From Sphingomonas sp. BK235 (GTDB taxonomy: Bacteria; Pseudomonadota; Alphaproteobacteria; Sphingomonadales; Sphingomonadaceae), in assembly GCF_004345855.1 (NCBI RefSeq), contig NZ_SLXN01000002.1, positions 310,001 to 374,000 of the forward strand: a stretch of 64,000 nucleotides of DNA, given 5' to 3'. The translations under genes were made by a program, and so were the position numbers. Shown here one piece after another: positions 34,157 to 43,519 of the stretch. The notes under the pieces are model-generated. The model searched no databases. It was given only the letters and a program-made list of their open reading frames with translations, and had not been told where the DNA came from. Within the stretch, counting starts at the first letter, position 1. Every line of letters begins with the position of its first letter.

Positions 34157-34839
34157 ACGCGCTGAGATCCTGGCTCTTCCGGCTGGTGTTCTACGCCGGC
34201 TCGGTGCCGATCGTGCTGGTGGTGCCGATCGTGGCGCTGTTCGGGCAGCGCGCGATGGTGCCCTATGCGCACGTCTGGTCGGCCTATCACCGCTGGGCGG
34301 CGCGCGCGCTGCTCGGCGTGCGGACGCGCTTCGAGGGCGACCTGCCCGCGGGGCCGGTGCTCTACGCCGCCAAGCATGAGGCGATGTACGAGACCGTGGA
34401 ATTGCAGCCGCTGCTGCGCGGCCCGGCGGTGGTGCTCAAGCGCGAGCTGTGGAACATCCCCTTCTGGGGCTGGGCGACGCGAGTCTATGGCGCGATCCCG
34501 GTCGATCGCGACGCCTCCGCCGCGGCGCTGCGGCAATTGGTGCGCGACGCCAAGGTGGCGCGTGAGGCGGGGCGATCGGTGATCGTCTATCCCGAGGGCA
34601 CGCGCGTGAAGCACGGCGAGGCACCGCCGCTGCGCTCGGGCTTCGCCGGACTGTACAAGGCGCTCGGTTATCCGGTGGTGCCGATCGCGCTCGACAGCGG
34701 GCGGCTGGGGCTGCGCGGCGGCACGGTCACGCCGGGGGACGTGACGATGCGGCTGGGCGAGCCGATCCCCCCGGGGCTGCCACGGCGCGAGATCGAGGCC
34801 CGCGTGCACGCCGCGATCAATGCGCTGAATGGAGGGTGA
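34153..34839 (+). CDS. plsC: 1-acyl-sn-glycerol-3-phosphate acyltransferase
   Basis: 228 aa with one or two N-terminal hydrophobic segments. Acyltransferase motif I is KHEAMYE (His75 x4 Glu80), where the commoner form is HX4D; motif III is VIVYPEGTR, and a PVVPIALDSG block follows. The enzyme makes phosphatidic acid at the inner membrane. HX4E variants are familiar in alphaproteobacteria, so this is probably active. Start GTG 34153 follows GGAGCGGGTGAG and overlaps the ydcF stop; ATG 34135 is the alternative. Confidence 0.88.
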   Translation: MNALRSWLFRLVFYAGSVPIVLVVPIVALFGQRAMVPYAHVWSAYHRWAARALLGVRTRFEGDLPAGPVLYAAKHEAMYETVELQPLLRGPAVVLKRELWNIPFWGWATRVYGAIPVDRDASAAALRQLVRDAKVAREAGRSVIVYPEGTRVKHGEAPPLRSGFAGLYKALGYPVVPIALDSGRLGLRGGTVTPGDVTMRLGEPIPPGLPRREIEARVHAAINALNGG

Positions 34840-34851
34840 GGATCGTCGGGT

Positions 34852-34867
34852 TCCTGCGGAGGCAGGA
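34852..34867. repeat. Short hairpin of the TCCTGC/GCAGGA family
   Basis: TCCTGC and GCAGGA around GGAG, 12 nt after the plsC stop. Same core as at 16381 and 57281. Confidence 0.55.
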
Positions 34868-34903
34868 TCTGATGGGGAGGGGGAAGCTGAGCTTCGTCAC
34901 CGG

Positions 34904-34999
34904 CGTCATCCTGAGCTCGTCTCAGGATCCACCGCGCCGCACATCCTGACGCCGCGGCGCTCGCGGGCGGGTGGATGCTGAAACGAGTTCAGCATGACG
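34904..34999. repeat. Diverged REP-like paired palindrome, about 96 bp
   Basis: The left arm begins CGTCATCCTGAGCTCG and ends AGGATCCACC; the right arm, read in reverse complement, begins CGTCATGCTGAACTCG and ends AGCATCCACC. Overall size and the outer CGTCAT/ATGACG ends match the elements at 17739 and 63191, but the inner bases differ. It lies between convergent plsC and tyrA-type genes. Confidence 0.75.
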
Positions 35000-35027
35000 C
35001 CACGTCGAGGTGAGGAGGATGTAACCC

Positions 35028-35936
35028 TCAGTCGTGCCGGCGCCCGAAGTCGGCGGCGGCGTCGTCCTGGCCCTGGTCGACGATCGAGCGCCGGATCGCG
35101 CGCGTGCGGGCGAAGCGGTCGTACAGCGCGTCGCCGTCGCCCCAGCGGATCGCGCGCTGCAACTGGCTGAGATCCTCGCTGAAGCGCTGCAGCATCTCCA
35201 GCACCGCCTCCTTGTTGGCGAGGAAGACGTCGCGCCACATCACGGGGTCCGACGCCGCGATGCGGGTGAAGTCGCGGAAGCCGCCCGCGGAGAATTTGAT
35301 CACCTCGGACTCGGTCACCTGGCCGAGATCGTCCGCGGTGCCGACGATCGTATAGGCGATCAGGTGCGGCAGGTGGCTCGTCACCGCCAGCACGCGGTCG
35401 TGGTGGTCGGGTGCCATCCGCTCCACCTCGGCGCCGAGCCGGTGCCAGAATTCCTCGACCCGCGCGATCGCGAGCGGGTCGCTCTCCGCCAGCGGGGTGA
35501 CGATGCACCAGCGGCCGCGGAACAGCGAGGCGAAACCTGCTTCGGGGCCGCTCTGCTCGGTCCCCGCCACCGGGTGCGCGGGGACGACGCGCTCGGGCGG
35601 CAGCACCGCGGCGAGCGCCTGCGCCACCGCGGTCTTGCAGCTGCCGACGTCGCTGACGATCGCGTCGGCGGGCAGCTCCTCGGCGATCTCGGCGGCGACC
35701 GTCCCCATCGCGCCGACGGGCACGCACAGGATGACGAGATCGGCGTCGGTCACCGCCGCGGCGGCGCTGTCGGCGAGGTCGTCGACCAGATCGATCCGGC
35801 GCGCGGTCTCGCGCACGTCGGCACTGGCGTCATGCCCGGTGAGCCGCACCGTCGGCAGATACTGGCGCACCGCGCGCGCCACCGACGAGCCGATCAGCCC
35901 GAGCCCGATGACCGATACGCGGCTGAACGGCAGCAT
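35028..35936 (-). CDS. tyrC: Prephenate/arogenate dehydrogenase (TyrA/TyrC family)
   Basis: 302 aa. The N-terminal NAD(P) motif is VIGLGLIGSSVARAV, followed by VILCVPVGAM, DVGSCKTAV, PAHPVAGTEQSG (substrate His region) and LPHLIAYTIVGTA. It converts prephenate or arogenate to the tyrosine precursor. It overlaps the hisC-type gene by 1 nt; in alphaproteobacteria such HisC homologues often act also on aromatic keto acids, so the pair may carry out consecutive tyrosine steps. Sequence alone does not tell prephenate from arogenate. Confidence 0.92.
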   Translation of the reverse strand: MLPFSRVSVIGLGLIGSSVARAVRQYLPTVRLTGHDASADVRETARRIDLVDDLADSAAAAVTDADLVILCVPVGAMGTVAAEIAEELPADAIVSDVGSCKTAVAQALAAVLPPERVVPAHPVAGTEQSGPEAGFASLFRGRWCIVTPLAESDPLAIARVEEFWHRLGAEVERMAPDHHDRVLAVTSHLPHLIAYTIVGTADDLGQVTESEVIKFSAGGFRDFTRIAASDPVMWRDVFLANKEAVLEMLQRFSEDLSQLQRAIRWGDGDALYDRFARTRAIRRSIVDQGQDDAAADFGRRHD

Positions 35937-37084
35937 CAGCCGCGCTCGATCCCGGCGTCGGCCGCCTCGGCCTGCGCCGGGGCGGTGCCGCGCTCGACCA
36001 GCGCGCGCAGCGCCGCGGCGACGCCGCGCGTCTCCTCCTCGGTGCCGATGGTGATGCGCAGCCCCTGCGCCAGCCCCTGACCGGGCAGCCAGCGGACGAT
36101 ATAGCCCGCGTCCATCAGCCCCTTATAGGCGGTCTCTGCGGTCAGCGCGCCTTCGAACACCACCAGCACGAAATTGGCCTCGCTCGGGATCGCGCGAAGC
36201 CCGGCATTGCCGAGCTTGGCGATCTCGTCGGCGAACCAGGCGCGCCAGGTCGCATTGTGCGCGCGCGTGTGCGCGACGAAATCGCGGTCCTCGATCGCGG
36301 CGACCGCGGCGCGCTGGCCGCCGATGGTGATGTTGAACGGCAGCCGGATGCGGTGCAGCGCCTGGACGATGTCGGCATGGGCATAGCCCCAGCCGATCCG
36401 CTCCGCGGCGAGCCCGTGGATCTTGGAGAAGGTGCGCGTCACCAGCACGTTGCGCGCGGTCGCCGCGAGGTCGAGCCCGCCGTCGTCGTCCGCGTCGGCG
36501 AGATATTCGGCATAGGCCTGGTCGAGCACCAGCAGCACCGTCGGCGGCAGCGCGGCGTGGAGCCGCGCGATCTCGGCGCGCGGCGCGAAGGTGCCGGTCG
36601 GGTTGTTGGGGTTGGCGACATAGACGATCCGCGTCCGCTCGCTGACGCAGGCGAGGATCGAGTCGACGTCGGTGGCATAATCGCGGTCGGGCGCGATCAC
36701 CGGCACCGCCCCGACACGGCGCGTCGCGATCTCGTAGACCGCGAAGCCGTAGCGGACGAAGATCACCTCGTCCCCCGGTCCGGCGAAGGCGCCCGCGGCG
36801 AGGTGGAGGATCTCGTCCGAGCCGTTGCCGTAGATGATCCGCAACGGGTCGAGCCCGAAGCGCGCCGCGATCGCCTCGCGCACGATCGCGCCACTGGCGT
36901 CGGGATAGCGCTCGAGCGAGTCGGCGGCCGAGGCGAAGGCCGCGCGCGCCGCGGGCGAGGTGCCGAGCGGGTTCTCGTTCGAGCTGAGCTTGGCGACGGT
37001 GCGCCCGTCGTCGGTGGTGGAGCGCCCCGGAACGTAGGGGGCGATGTCCATGATCCAGGACTTGGGGCGGGGTGCGTCGGTCAT
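35936..37084 (-). CDS. hisC: Histidinol-phosphate aminotransferase family (HisC)
   Basis: 382 aa fold-type I PLP enzyme. Features are [14 protein letters not shown] near the start, [31 protein letters not shown] and the PLP lysine in [18 protein letters not shown]-terminal [10 protein letters not shown] closes the fold. It may supply histidine synthesis, aromatic amino acid transamination, or both; being cotranscribed with tyrC favours an aromatic role. The last 20 residues (Ala/Glu-rich) are extra. Divergent from metX. Confidence 0.9.
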   Translation of the reverse strand: MTDAPRPKSWIMDIAPYVPGRSTTDDGRTVAKLSSNENPLGTSPAARAAFASAADSLERYPDASGAIVREAIAARFGLDPLRIIYGNGSDEILHLAAGAFAGPGDEVIFVRYGFAVYEIATRRVGAVPVIAPDRDYATDVDSILACVSERTRIVYVANPNNPTGTFAPRAEIARLHAALPPTVLLVLDQAYAEYLADADDDGGLDLAATARNVLVTRTFSKIHGLAAERIGWGYAHADIVQALHRIRLPFNITIGGQRAAVAAIEDRDFVAHTRAHNATWRAWFADEIAKLGNAGLRAIPSEANFVLVVFEGALTAETAYKGLMDAGYIVRWLPGQGLAQGLRITIGTEEETRGVAAALRALVERGTAPAQAEAADAGIERG

Positions 37085-37188
37085 GTGCGAGCGGGTAGCG
37101 GCTGCGGCGCGCAGGGGGAAGGGGGCGACGATCGCGCGCCGCGCCCGCTCGACTTGCGGCGCCGCGCGCGCGTAAAGGCTGTGCCGCG

Positions 37189-38319
37189 ATGCTCACCACG
37201 CCTTCCTCGCTCGACCAGCGCTTCGGTCTCGCGCGCCGCATCATCTTGCCCGGGCCGCTGCGGCTCGACGGCGGCGCTCTGCTCGCGCCAGTCGAGATCG
37301 CCTATGAGACCTATGGCACGCTCGCGCCCGATGCGGGCAACGCGCTGCTGATCTGCCACGCGCTCACCGGCGACCATCACGTCGCCTCGGCGCATCCGCG
37401 CACCGGCAAGCCGGGCTGGTGGCAGCGGATGGTGGGACCGGGCCGGCCGATCGACACCGACCGCTTCTTCGTGATCTGCGCCAACGTGCTGGGCAGCTGC
37501 ATGGGCTCGTCAGGCCCGGCGAGCACCGACGCGGCGAGCGGCGCGCCGTACGCCATGGCGTTCCCGGTCATCACGATCCGCGACATGGTGCGCACGCAGG
37601 CGCTGCTGCTCGACCATCTCGGCGTGGCGAAGCTCGCCGCGGTGGTGGGCGGATCGATGGGCGGGATGCAGGCGCTGAGCTGGGCGGCGACCTTCCCCGA
37701 GCGGCTCGACGCCTGCCTCGTCATCGCCTCCACCGCGCGCCACACCGCGCAGAACATCGCCTTCCACGAGGTCGGGCGCCAGGCGATCATGGCCGACCCG
37801 AACTGGCAGAACGGCGACTATTACGACAGCGCGCCGCCCGCGGCGGGTCTGGCGGTGGCGCGGATGGCGGCGCACATTACCTATCTCTCCGAGGCGGGGC
37901 TGACCGAGAAATTCGGCCGCCGCCTCCAGGCGCGCGAGCAGAAGTCGTTCGGCTTCGACGCGGACTTCCAGGTGGAGAGCTACCTGCGCCACCAGGGCCT
38001 CGCCTTCACCGACCGGTTCGACGCCAATTCCTACCTCTACATCACCCGCGCGATGGACTATTTCGACCTCGCCGAGGAACATGGCGGGCTGCTCGCCAAC
38101 GCCTTCCGCGCCGCGCGCGCGCGCTTCTGCCTCGTCAGCTTCGACACCGACTGGCTGTACCCCACCGCCGAGTCGCGCGCGATCGTCCAGGCCCTGGTGT
38201 CGGCGCGCGCGCCCGCCAGCTTCGTCGAGCTGTCGAGCCCTTATGGCCACGACGCCTTCCTGCTCGACTCGCCCGAGCTCGATCGCGTGATCGGCGGCTT
38301 CCTCGGGACCGGCGCATGA
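37189..38319 (+). CDS. metX: Homoserine O-acyltransferase (MetX)
   Basis: 376 aa alpha/beta hydrolase. The nucleophile serine lies in [12 protein letters not shown], the Asp in FDTDWLYP and the His in [12 protein letters not shown], giving a full triad. [13 protein letters not shown] and [14 protein letters not shown] are MetX signatures. It acylates homoserine in methionine synthesis; whether the acyl donor is acetyl- or succinyl-CoA cannot be told reliably by eye. Followed by metW with a 4-nt overlap. Confidence 0.95.
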   Translation: MLTTPSSLDQRFGLARRIILPGPLRLDGGALLAPVEIAYETYGTLAPDAGNALLICHALTGDHHVASAHPRTGKPGWWQRMVGPGRPIDTDRFFVICANVLGSCMGSSGPASTDAASGAPYAMAFPVITIRDMVRTQALLLDHLGVAKLAAVVGGSMGGMQALSWAATFPERLDACLVIASTARHTAQNIAFHEVGRQAIMADPNWQNGDYYDSAPPAAGLAVARMAAHITYLSEAGLTEKFGRRLQAREQKSFGFDADFQVESYLRHQGLAFTDRFDANSYLYITRAMDYFDLAEEHGGLLANAFRAARARFCLVSFDTDWLYPTAESRAIVQALVSARAPASFVELSSPYGHDAFLLDSPELDRVIGGFLGTGA

Positions 38320-38915
38320 GCCTGCGCCCCGACCTCGCGATCATCGCCGCGCACGTGCCGCCGGGCGCGCGGGTGCTCGACGTCGGCTGCGGCGACGGCG
38401 AGCTGATGAAGGCGTTGCGCGACACCAAGGGAGTCGACGCGCGCGGGCTCGAGCTCGACCCGCGCAACGTCGCCGCGGCGGTGTCGCGCGGGCTGTCGGT
38501 GATCCAGGGCGACGCCGACACCGACCTCGCCGGCTATCCCGACCAGAGCTTCGACTACGCCATCCTGAGCCAGACGCTCCAGACCGCGCGCGCCCCCGAC
38601 CGCGTGCTCGACGAGCTGCTGCGGATCGGGCGCCACGCCTTCGTCAGCTTTCCCAATTTCGCGCATTGGCGGGTGCGGCTGTCGCTGCTGTGGGGCGGGC
38701 GGATGCCGGTGACGCGGCTGCTGCCCGAGCGCTGGTACGACACGCCCAACATCCACCATCTCACCGTGGACGATTTCCGCGCGCACCTCGCCGAGCGCGG
38801 GGTCGCCACCGAGGATGCCTGGTTCCTCTCGGGCGACAAACGCACCGGCGGCGCGGCGGCGAACTTCCTCGCCGAGCACGCGGTTTTCCTGCTGCGTCGG
38901 AACCCTGCGGATTGA
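38316..38915 (+). CDS. metW: Methionine biosynthesis protein MetW
   Basis: 199 aa. SAM-methyltransferase-like fold with [16 protein letters not shown], then [39 protein letters not shown] and [15 protein letters not shown], which are MetW signatures. MetW pairs with MetX in many proteobacteria and is needed for MetX activity in several of them. 4-nt overlap with metX. Confidence 0.95.
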   Translation: MSLRPDLAIIAAHVPPGARVLDVGCGDGELMKALRDTKGVDARGLELDPRNVAAAVSRGLSVIQGDADTDLAGYPDQSFDYAILSQTLQTARAPDRVLDELLRIGRHAFVSFPNFAHWRVRLSLLWGGRMPVTRLLPERWYDTPNIHHLTVDDFRAHLAERGVATEDAWFLSGDKRTGGAAANFLAEHAVFLLRRNPAD

Positions 38916-38962
38916 TCGGGGTTAACCCGGGCCAACCCGGAGGAGTTTGCGAAAGCGACGTC

Positions 38963-39364
38963 ATGGCCAAGACCGCGCTCATCGTGGAGGACGAGATCTT
39001 CGTCGCGCTCGATCTCGAGCGGATCCTCGAGGACGCCGGATTCGTCGTGGCCGCGATCGCCGCCGATGCCGAGAGCGCCTATCGCGCGGCGCCCGGCTGC
39101 CAGATCGCCTTCGTCGACGTCAACCTGCGCGACGGCGCGACCGGCCCCGAGATCGCCGAGCGCATCGCGCGCGAACATGGCGTCAAGGTGGTGTTCGTCA
39201 CCGCCAATCCGGGCCAGATCAGCGATCCCGGCACCGCGCTGGGCTATATCCGCAAACCCTTCAACGACGAGGCGATCCTCCGCGCGGCGCTGACCGCGGC
39301 GGAGATGGCGCCCGGCGACGTGCCGATGCCCCAGGATTTCGTCAGGTGGCCGCGACGCGACTGA
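38963..39364 (+). CDS. Single-domain response regulator
   Basis: 133 aa, a receiver domain with no output domain. Acidic pocket ED at residues 9-10, phospho-acceptor Asp52 (AFVDVNLRDG), Thr at about residue 80 (VVFVTANPG) and Lys98 (YIRKPF) are all present, so phosphorylation should work. The VDVNLRDGxTG form is typical of receivers paired with HWE/HisKA_2 kinases. Such a kinase lies next door, convergent, and the two 3' ends overlap by 23 nt. Confidence 0.9.
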   Translation: MAKTALIVEDEIFVALDLERILEDAGFVVAAIAADAESAYRAAPGCQIAFVDVNLRDGATGPEIAERIAREHGVKVVFVTANPGQISDPGTALGYIRKPFNDEAILRAALTAAEMAPGDVPMPQDFVRWPRRD

Positions 39365-40937
39365 AGGCGGGCAGCGGCACCGTCACCGTCAGGTCGAGCC
39401 CGTCGGCATGCCAGTCGCGCGTCACCGTACCGCCGAGCTGACGCACCGCGCTGAGCTCGATCAGCTGGCTGCCGAACCCACCCTGCGTCGGCGGTGAGGC
39501 GAGCGCGGGGCCGCCGCGCTCGCGCCAGTCGAGCCGCACCGTCCCGGCGTGCCGCGCGATCGTCAGCGCGACCCGCCCGTCCTCCGTCGACAGCGCCCCA
39601 TATTTGCTCGCGTTGGTGGCGAGCTCGTGGAACAGCAGCGCGAGCGGGGTGGCGGCGCGGTCGTCCACCGCGACATCGTCTCCCGCGATCGTGATGCGCT
39701 CACCCGGCGCGCGTTGATAGGGCGCGAACAGCTCGCCGAGCAGCCCGTGCAGGCTGTCCTGCGCGAGCAACGGGCGCGACTCGGCGCTGTGCGGTCGGAC
39801 GAAGTCGTGCGCGCGCCCCAGCGCGATGATGCGCTGGCGCAGGTCGCTCGCCACGCCGGACAGTTCGGGATGCGCGCGCGCGGCGAAATGGATCAGCCCG
39901 GAGATCACCGAGAAGATGTTCTTGATGCGGTGGCTCAGCTCCTGGCTGACCACCTCGCGCTCTTCCAGCGCCAGTTTCTGCTCGTGGATGTCGGTGCAGG
40001 TGCCGAACCAGCGCGTGATCGCCCCCTGCCGGTCGCGGATCGGCAGCGCGCGGCCGAGCACCCAGCGATAGGTGCCGTCGGCGTGGCGCAGGCGATATTC
40101 GATCTGATAGGCCTCGCCGGTCTCGAGCGAGTGGCGCCACACCGCCCAGGCGCGCGCCTGGTCGTCGGGGTGGAACATGCCGTTCCACTCGTCGCCGTCG
40201 GTCGTGCCCTCGGACATGCCGGTGAACTCGTACCAGCGCGCGTTGTAATAATCGTGATAGCCGTCGGGCAGCGTCGACCACACCATCTGCGGCATCGTAT
40301 CCGCCAGCGTGCGGAAGCGCGCCTCGCTCTCGGCGGCGGCGCGCCGCGCCTCGCCCGCGGCCTCGCGCCAGGCGGCGTCGTCGCGCGAGCCGCGCAGCCG
40401 CGCCATGACGTTGGCGGCGAGCACGCGCAGCCCGTCGCGCTGGAGCGGGGTGAGTCCTGCCGGGCGCGGCGTCATGTCGAGCACGCACAGGGCGCCGAGC
40501 GGCACGCCGTCGTCCGCCACCAGCGGCATCCCGGCGTAGAAGCGCACACCGGGGTCGGTCAGCAGCGGGTTGCCGATGAAGCGCTCGTCCGCGGCGAGAT
40601 CGCGGAAGACGGTGACGTCCTCCTCCCACATCGCGTGCGTGCAGAAGGAATCGGAGCGGCGGGTGCCCTCCATCTCGGTCCCGGTCGCGGCGAGGAAGGT
40701 CTGCTCGGTCTCCTCGACCAGCGTGATCAGCGCGACCGGCGCGTTGCAGAGTTGCGCGGCGAAGTCGGTGATCTGGCGCAGCGCGGCCGAGCGGCGCAGC
40801 GAGGCGAGATTGAGCGAGTCGATCGTCGCGCGGCGGCGGGCCTCGTCGATGCGCCAGCCGCGCGCGGGGGCGCCCGTCCCGCCGGGGCGGGGGGCGATCA
40901 TGCCGGACTGCCCGGGATCGGCGCTGTGCTCGCCCAT
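39342..40937 (-). CDS. HWE-family sensor histidine kinase with GAF and PAS domains
   Basis: 531 aa, no membrane helix, so cytoplasmic. GAF domain about residues 45-180 (CNAPVALITLVEETEQ; GVPLGALCVLDM). PAS/PAC domain about 205-325 (MPQMVWSTLPDGYHDYYN; GTYRWVLGRALPIRD). Kinase region: phospho-His336 in ELSHRIKNIF, the N-box FHELATNASKYGAL with His437, and WRE at 471-473, which together define the HWE class. It starts 11 nt after ssb on the same strand and may share its transcript. The signal sensed is unknown; the YYN-W-EFTG PAS type often binds flavin or is structural. Confidence 0.9.
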   Translation of the reverse strand: MGEHSADPGQSGMIAPRPGGTGAPARGWRIDEARRRATIDSLNLASLRRSAALRQITDFAAQLCNAPVALITLVEETEQTFLAATGTEMEGTRRSDSFCTHAMWEEDVTVFRDLAADERFIGNPLLTDPGVRFYAGMPLVADDGVPLGALCVLDMTPRPAGLTPLQRDGLRVLAANVMARLRGSRDDAAWREAAGEARRAAAESEARFRTLADTMPQMVWSTLPDGYHDYYNARWYEFTGMSEGTTDGDEWNGMFHPDDQARAWAVWRHSLETGEAYQIEYRLRHADGTYRWVLGRALPIRDRQGAITRWFGTCTDIHEQKLALEEREVVSQELSHRIKNIFSVISGLIHFAARAHPELSGVASDLRQRIIALGRAHDFVRPHSAESRPLLAQDSLHGLLGELFAPYQRAPGERITIAGDDVAVDDRAATPLALLFHELATNASKYGALSTEDGRVALTIARHAGTVRLDWRERGGPALASPPTQGGFGSQLIELSAVRQLGGTVTRDWHADGLDLTVTVPLPAFSRVAAT

Positions 40938-40948
40938 GGCGCCGGCGC

Positions 40949-41524
40949 CTAGAACGGCACGTCGTCGTCGAGATCGTCCGCGAAGCCGCCGCCGAAGCCA
41001 CCGCCGCGATTGCCGCCGCCGCTGCTCCCGCCACCGCCACTGCCACCGCCGTAACCGCCGCCGCCGCCGCCACGCGAGCCGCCGCCGCCGCCGCCGCGCG
41101 ACCCGCCGCCGAAGTCGTCACCGCCGCCGAAATCGTCGCGGCCACCGCCGCCGCCGCCACCGCCGCCGCCCTGCGGGCCGTCGAGCATGGTCAGCACCGA
41201 GTTGAAGCCCTGCAGCACCACCTCGGTGGAATATTTGTCGTTGCCCTGCTGGTCCTGCCACTTACGCGTCTGGAGCTGGCCCTCGATATAGACCTTCGAG
41301 CCCTTGCGCAGGTAGCGCTCGGCGACGTTGGCGAGCCCCTCGTTGAAGATCGCCACCGAGTGCCACTCGGTCTTCTCCTTGCGCTCGCCGGTGTTGCGGT
41401 CCTTCCACGATTCGGACGTGGCGATGCGGAGGTTCACTACCTTGCCGCCGTTCTGGAACGAGCGCGATTCGGGATCGCGCCCGAGATTGCCGACGAGAAT
41501 GACCTTGTTGACGCTGCCTGCCAT
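40949..41524 (-). CDS. ssb: Single-stranded DNA-binding protein
   Basis: 191 aa. OB fold at residues 1 to about 115, beginning [20 protein letters not shown] linker of about 60 residues is almost pure Gly with Ser, Arg, Asp and Tyr. The C-terminal tip ends DDDVPF, the partner-binding tail of SSB that recruits repair and replication proteins. All essential parts are present. Followed closely by the HWE kinase gene on the same strand. Confidence 0.97.
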   Translation of the reverse strand: MAGSVNKVILVGNLGRDPESRSFQNGGKVVNLRIATSESWKDRNTGERKEKTEWHSVAIFNEGLANVAERYLRKGSKVYIEGQLQTRKWQDQQGNDKYSTEVVLQGFNSVLTMLDGPQGGGGGGGGGGRDDFGGGDDFGGGSRGGGGGGSRGGGGGGYGGGSGGGGSSGGGNRGGGFGGGFADDLDDDVPF

Positions 41525-41634
41525 CGAATCCTCTGCGCGCCGGTAGCGCCGGCGCCTGCTGGTGAGTGCCGGCCCACGCCGGCGTCCCGCGGCGTTCCCG
41601 CGCGTGGCGGGTCAACGACCGATGGCCTAGATAG

Positions 41635-43506
41635 TCACAGCCCCGCCGCCACCGCCAGCCAATAAGTGATCCCCGCCATCACATAAGCCGCGGCGAACAG
41701 GTAGCCGATCATGAACAGCGGCCAGCGCCAGCCGTTGGTCTCGCGCCGCGTCACCGCGATCGTCGAGATGCACTGCGGCGCGAACACGAACCACATCAGG
41801 AAGGCCAGAGCGGTCGGCAGCGACCAGCGCCCACGCAGATGATCGATGAGGCTCTTCGTGCCCGAGGCGTCTTCGGTATCGTCGATCGCATAAGCGGTGC
41901 CGATCGCCGCCACCGCGATCTCGCGCGCCGCCATGGTCGGGATCAGCGCCAGCGCGATGTCGTGATTGAAGCCGATCGGGCGGACGATCACTTCCAGCCC
42001 GCTCGCGATGCGACCACCGATCGAATATTCAACCTGCTTCTGCCCCGCCGGCGCCTGGGGAAAGCTGAGCAGCGCCCACAGCACCACCGTGGTGAGGGCG
42101 ATCGTGGTGCCCGCGCGCTTGAGGAAGATCGCGGTGCGGCTCCACAGCCCCAGCCCGACGTCGCGCAGCCGCGGCATCTGATATTTGGGCATCTCCATCA
42201 TGAAGCCCGACGACTCACCCTTCGTCACGGTGCGGCGCAGCAGCAGCGCCGCCACGAACGCACCCACGATGCCGAGCAGGTAGAGCGCGAACAGCACCAG
42301 CCCCTGCAATCCCACGAACGGCAGCACCTGCCGCGACGGGATGAAGGCGCCGATGATGATCGTATAGACCGGCAGCCGCGCCGAGCAGGTCATCAGCGGC
42401 GCGATGAGGATGGTGGTGAGCCGGTCCTTCTCGTCCTCGATCGTGCGCGTCGCCATGATCCCGGGCACCGCGCAGGCGAAGCTGGAGAGCAAGGGGATGA
42501 AGGCGCGCCCGGAGAGGCCCACCTGCGCCATCAACCGGTCCATCAGGAAGGCGGCGCGGACCATATAGCCGCTCGCCTCCAGCACCAGGATGAAGAGGAA
42601 CAGGATCAGGATCTGCGGCAGGAACACCACCACGGCGCCGACGCCCGCGATCACGCCGTCGGTCAGCAGCGAGCGCAGGAAACCGTCGGGCAGCACGCCC
42701 TTGAGCCACGCCTCCGCGGCGGCGAAGGCGCCCTCGATCCAGCCGATCGGCGCCTCCGACCAGCTGAACACCGCCTGAAACATCACGAACAGCAGCGCCA
42801 CCAGCAGCACCGGCCCGAGGACCGGGTGGAGCGCGACCGAGTCGAGCATGTGGTTCCAGCGCCGCACCGGCGTCTCGCTCACCGTCGCGGCGGCGGCGAT
42901 CGCGCGCGCGCGGCGCTGGAGCGTGACGATATCGTCGTCGACGCTGCCGTCCGAGGCGCGCAGCCGGCGCATCCCCGCCGCCGCGGGCGCGCCGCCCACC
43001 AGCGCGGTGAGCTGGCCGCGCAGCGTATCGATGCCGCGACGCCGCACCGCGACAGTCGGCACCACCGGCACGCCGAGCTCGCGCTCGAGCACGGCGGGAT
43101 CGAGCACCAGCCCGTCGCGCTCGGCGAGGTCGACCATGTTGAGCGCCACCACCACCGGCAGCCCCAGCGCGATCAGCTGCATCGCGAAGCGCAGGTGATT
43201 GTCGAGGTTGGAGGCGTCGACCACCACCAGCAGCGCGTCGGGCAGCCGCTCGCCCGCCTGCGCGCCGGTGACGACGTCGCGCGTCACGCGCTCGTCGGGC
43301 GAGGCGGGGTCGAGGCTATAGGCGCCGGGCAGGTCGACCAGCTCGATCGGGCGGCCGTCGTCGAGCGCGAGTCGGCCCGAATGCCGCTCGACCGTGACGC
43401 CGGGGTAGTTGCCGACCTTCTGGCGCGCGCCGGTCAGCGCGTTGAATAGCGCACTCTTGCCGGCATTGGGATTGCCGACCATCGCGACCAGCGGCGGGAG
43501 TTCCAT
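41635..43506 (-). CDS. feoB: Ferrous iron transport protein B
   Basis: 623 aa, somewhat shorter than E. coli FeoB. The N-terminal G domain has GNPNAGKSALFNAL (residues 11-24), VDLPGAYSL and ALNMVDLAERDG (NKxD position). The membrane part has Gate motifs such as SFACAVPGIMATRT and TCSARLPVYTIIIGAF. It imports Fe(II) through the inner membrane. It directly follows feoA (13 nt apart) behind a Fur-box-like site. Confidence 0.95.
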   Translation of the reverse strand: MELPPLVAMVGNPNAGKSALFNALTGARQKVGNYPGVTVERHSGRLALDDGRPIELVDLPGAYSLDPASPDERVTRDVVTGAQAGERLPDALLVVVDASNLDNHLRFAMQLIALGLPVVVALNMVDLAERDGLVLDPAVLERELGVPVVPTVAVRRRGIDTLRGQLTALVGGAPAAAGMRRLRASDGSVDDDIVTLQRRARAIAAAATVSETPVRRWNHMLDSVALHPVLGPVLLVALLFVMFQAVFSWSEAPIGWIEGAFAAAEAWLKGVLPDGFLRSLLTDGVIAGVGAVVVFLPQILILFLFILVLEASGYMVRAAFLMDRLMAQVGLSGRAFIPLLSSFACAVPGIMATRTIEDEKDRLTTILIAPLMTCSARLPVYTIIIGAFIPSRQVLPFVGLQGLVLFALYLLGIVGAFVAALLLRRTVTKGESSGFMMEMPKYQMPRLRDVGLGLWSRTAIFLKRAGTTIALTTVVLWALLSFPQAPAGQKQVEYSIGGRIASGLEVIVRPIGFNHDIALALIPTMAAREIAVAAIGTAYAIDDTEDASGTKSLIDHLRGRWSLPTALAFLMWFVFAPQCISTIAVTRRETNGWRWPLFMIGYLFAAAYVMAGITYWLAVAAGL

Positions 43507-43519
43507 CAGGCGCGGCGGG

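Noticed and set aside
40985..41165. Repetitive GC-rich tract that could look like a repeat array
   Set aside because: It is the Gly-codon-rich linker of ssb; units are irregular and there are no spacers, so it is not a CRISPR array or separate repeat element.
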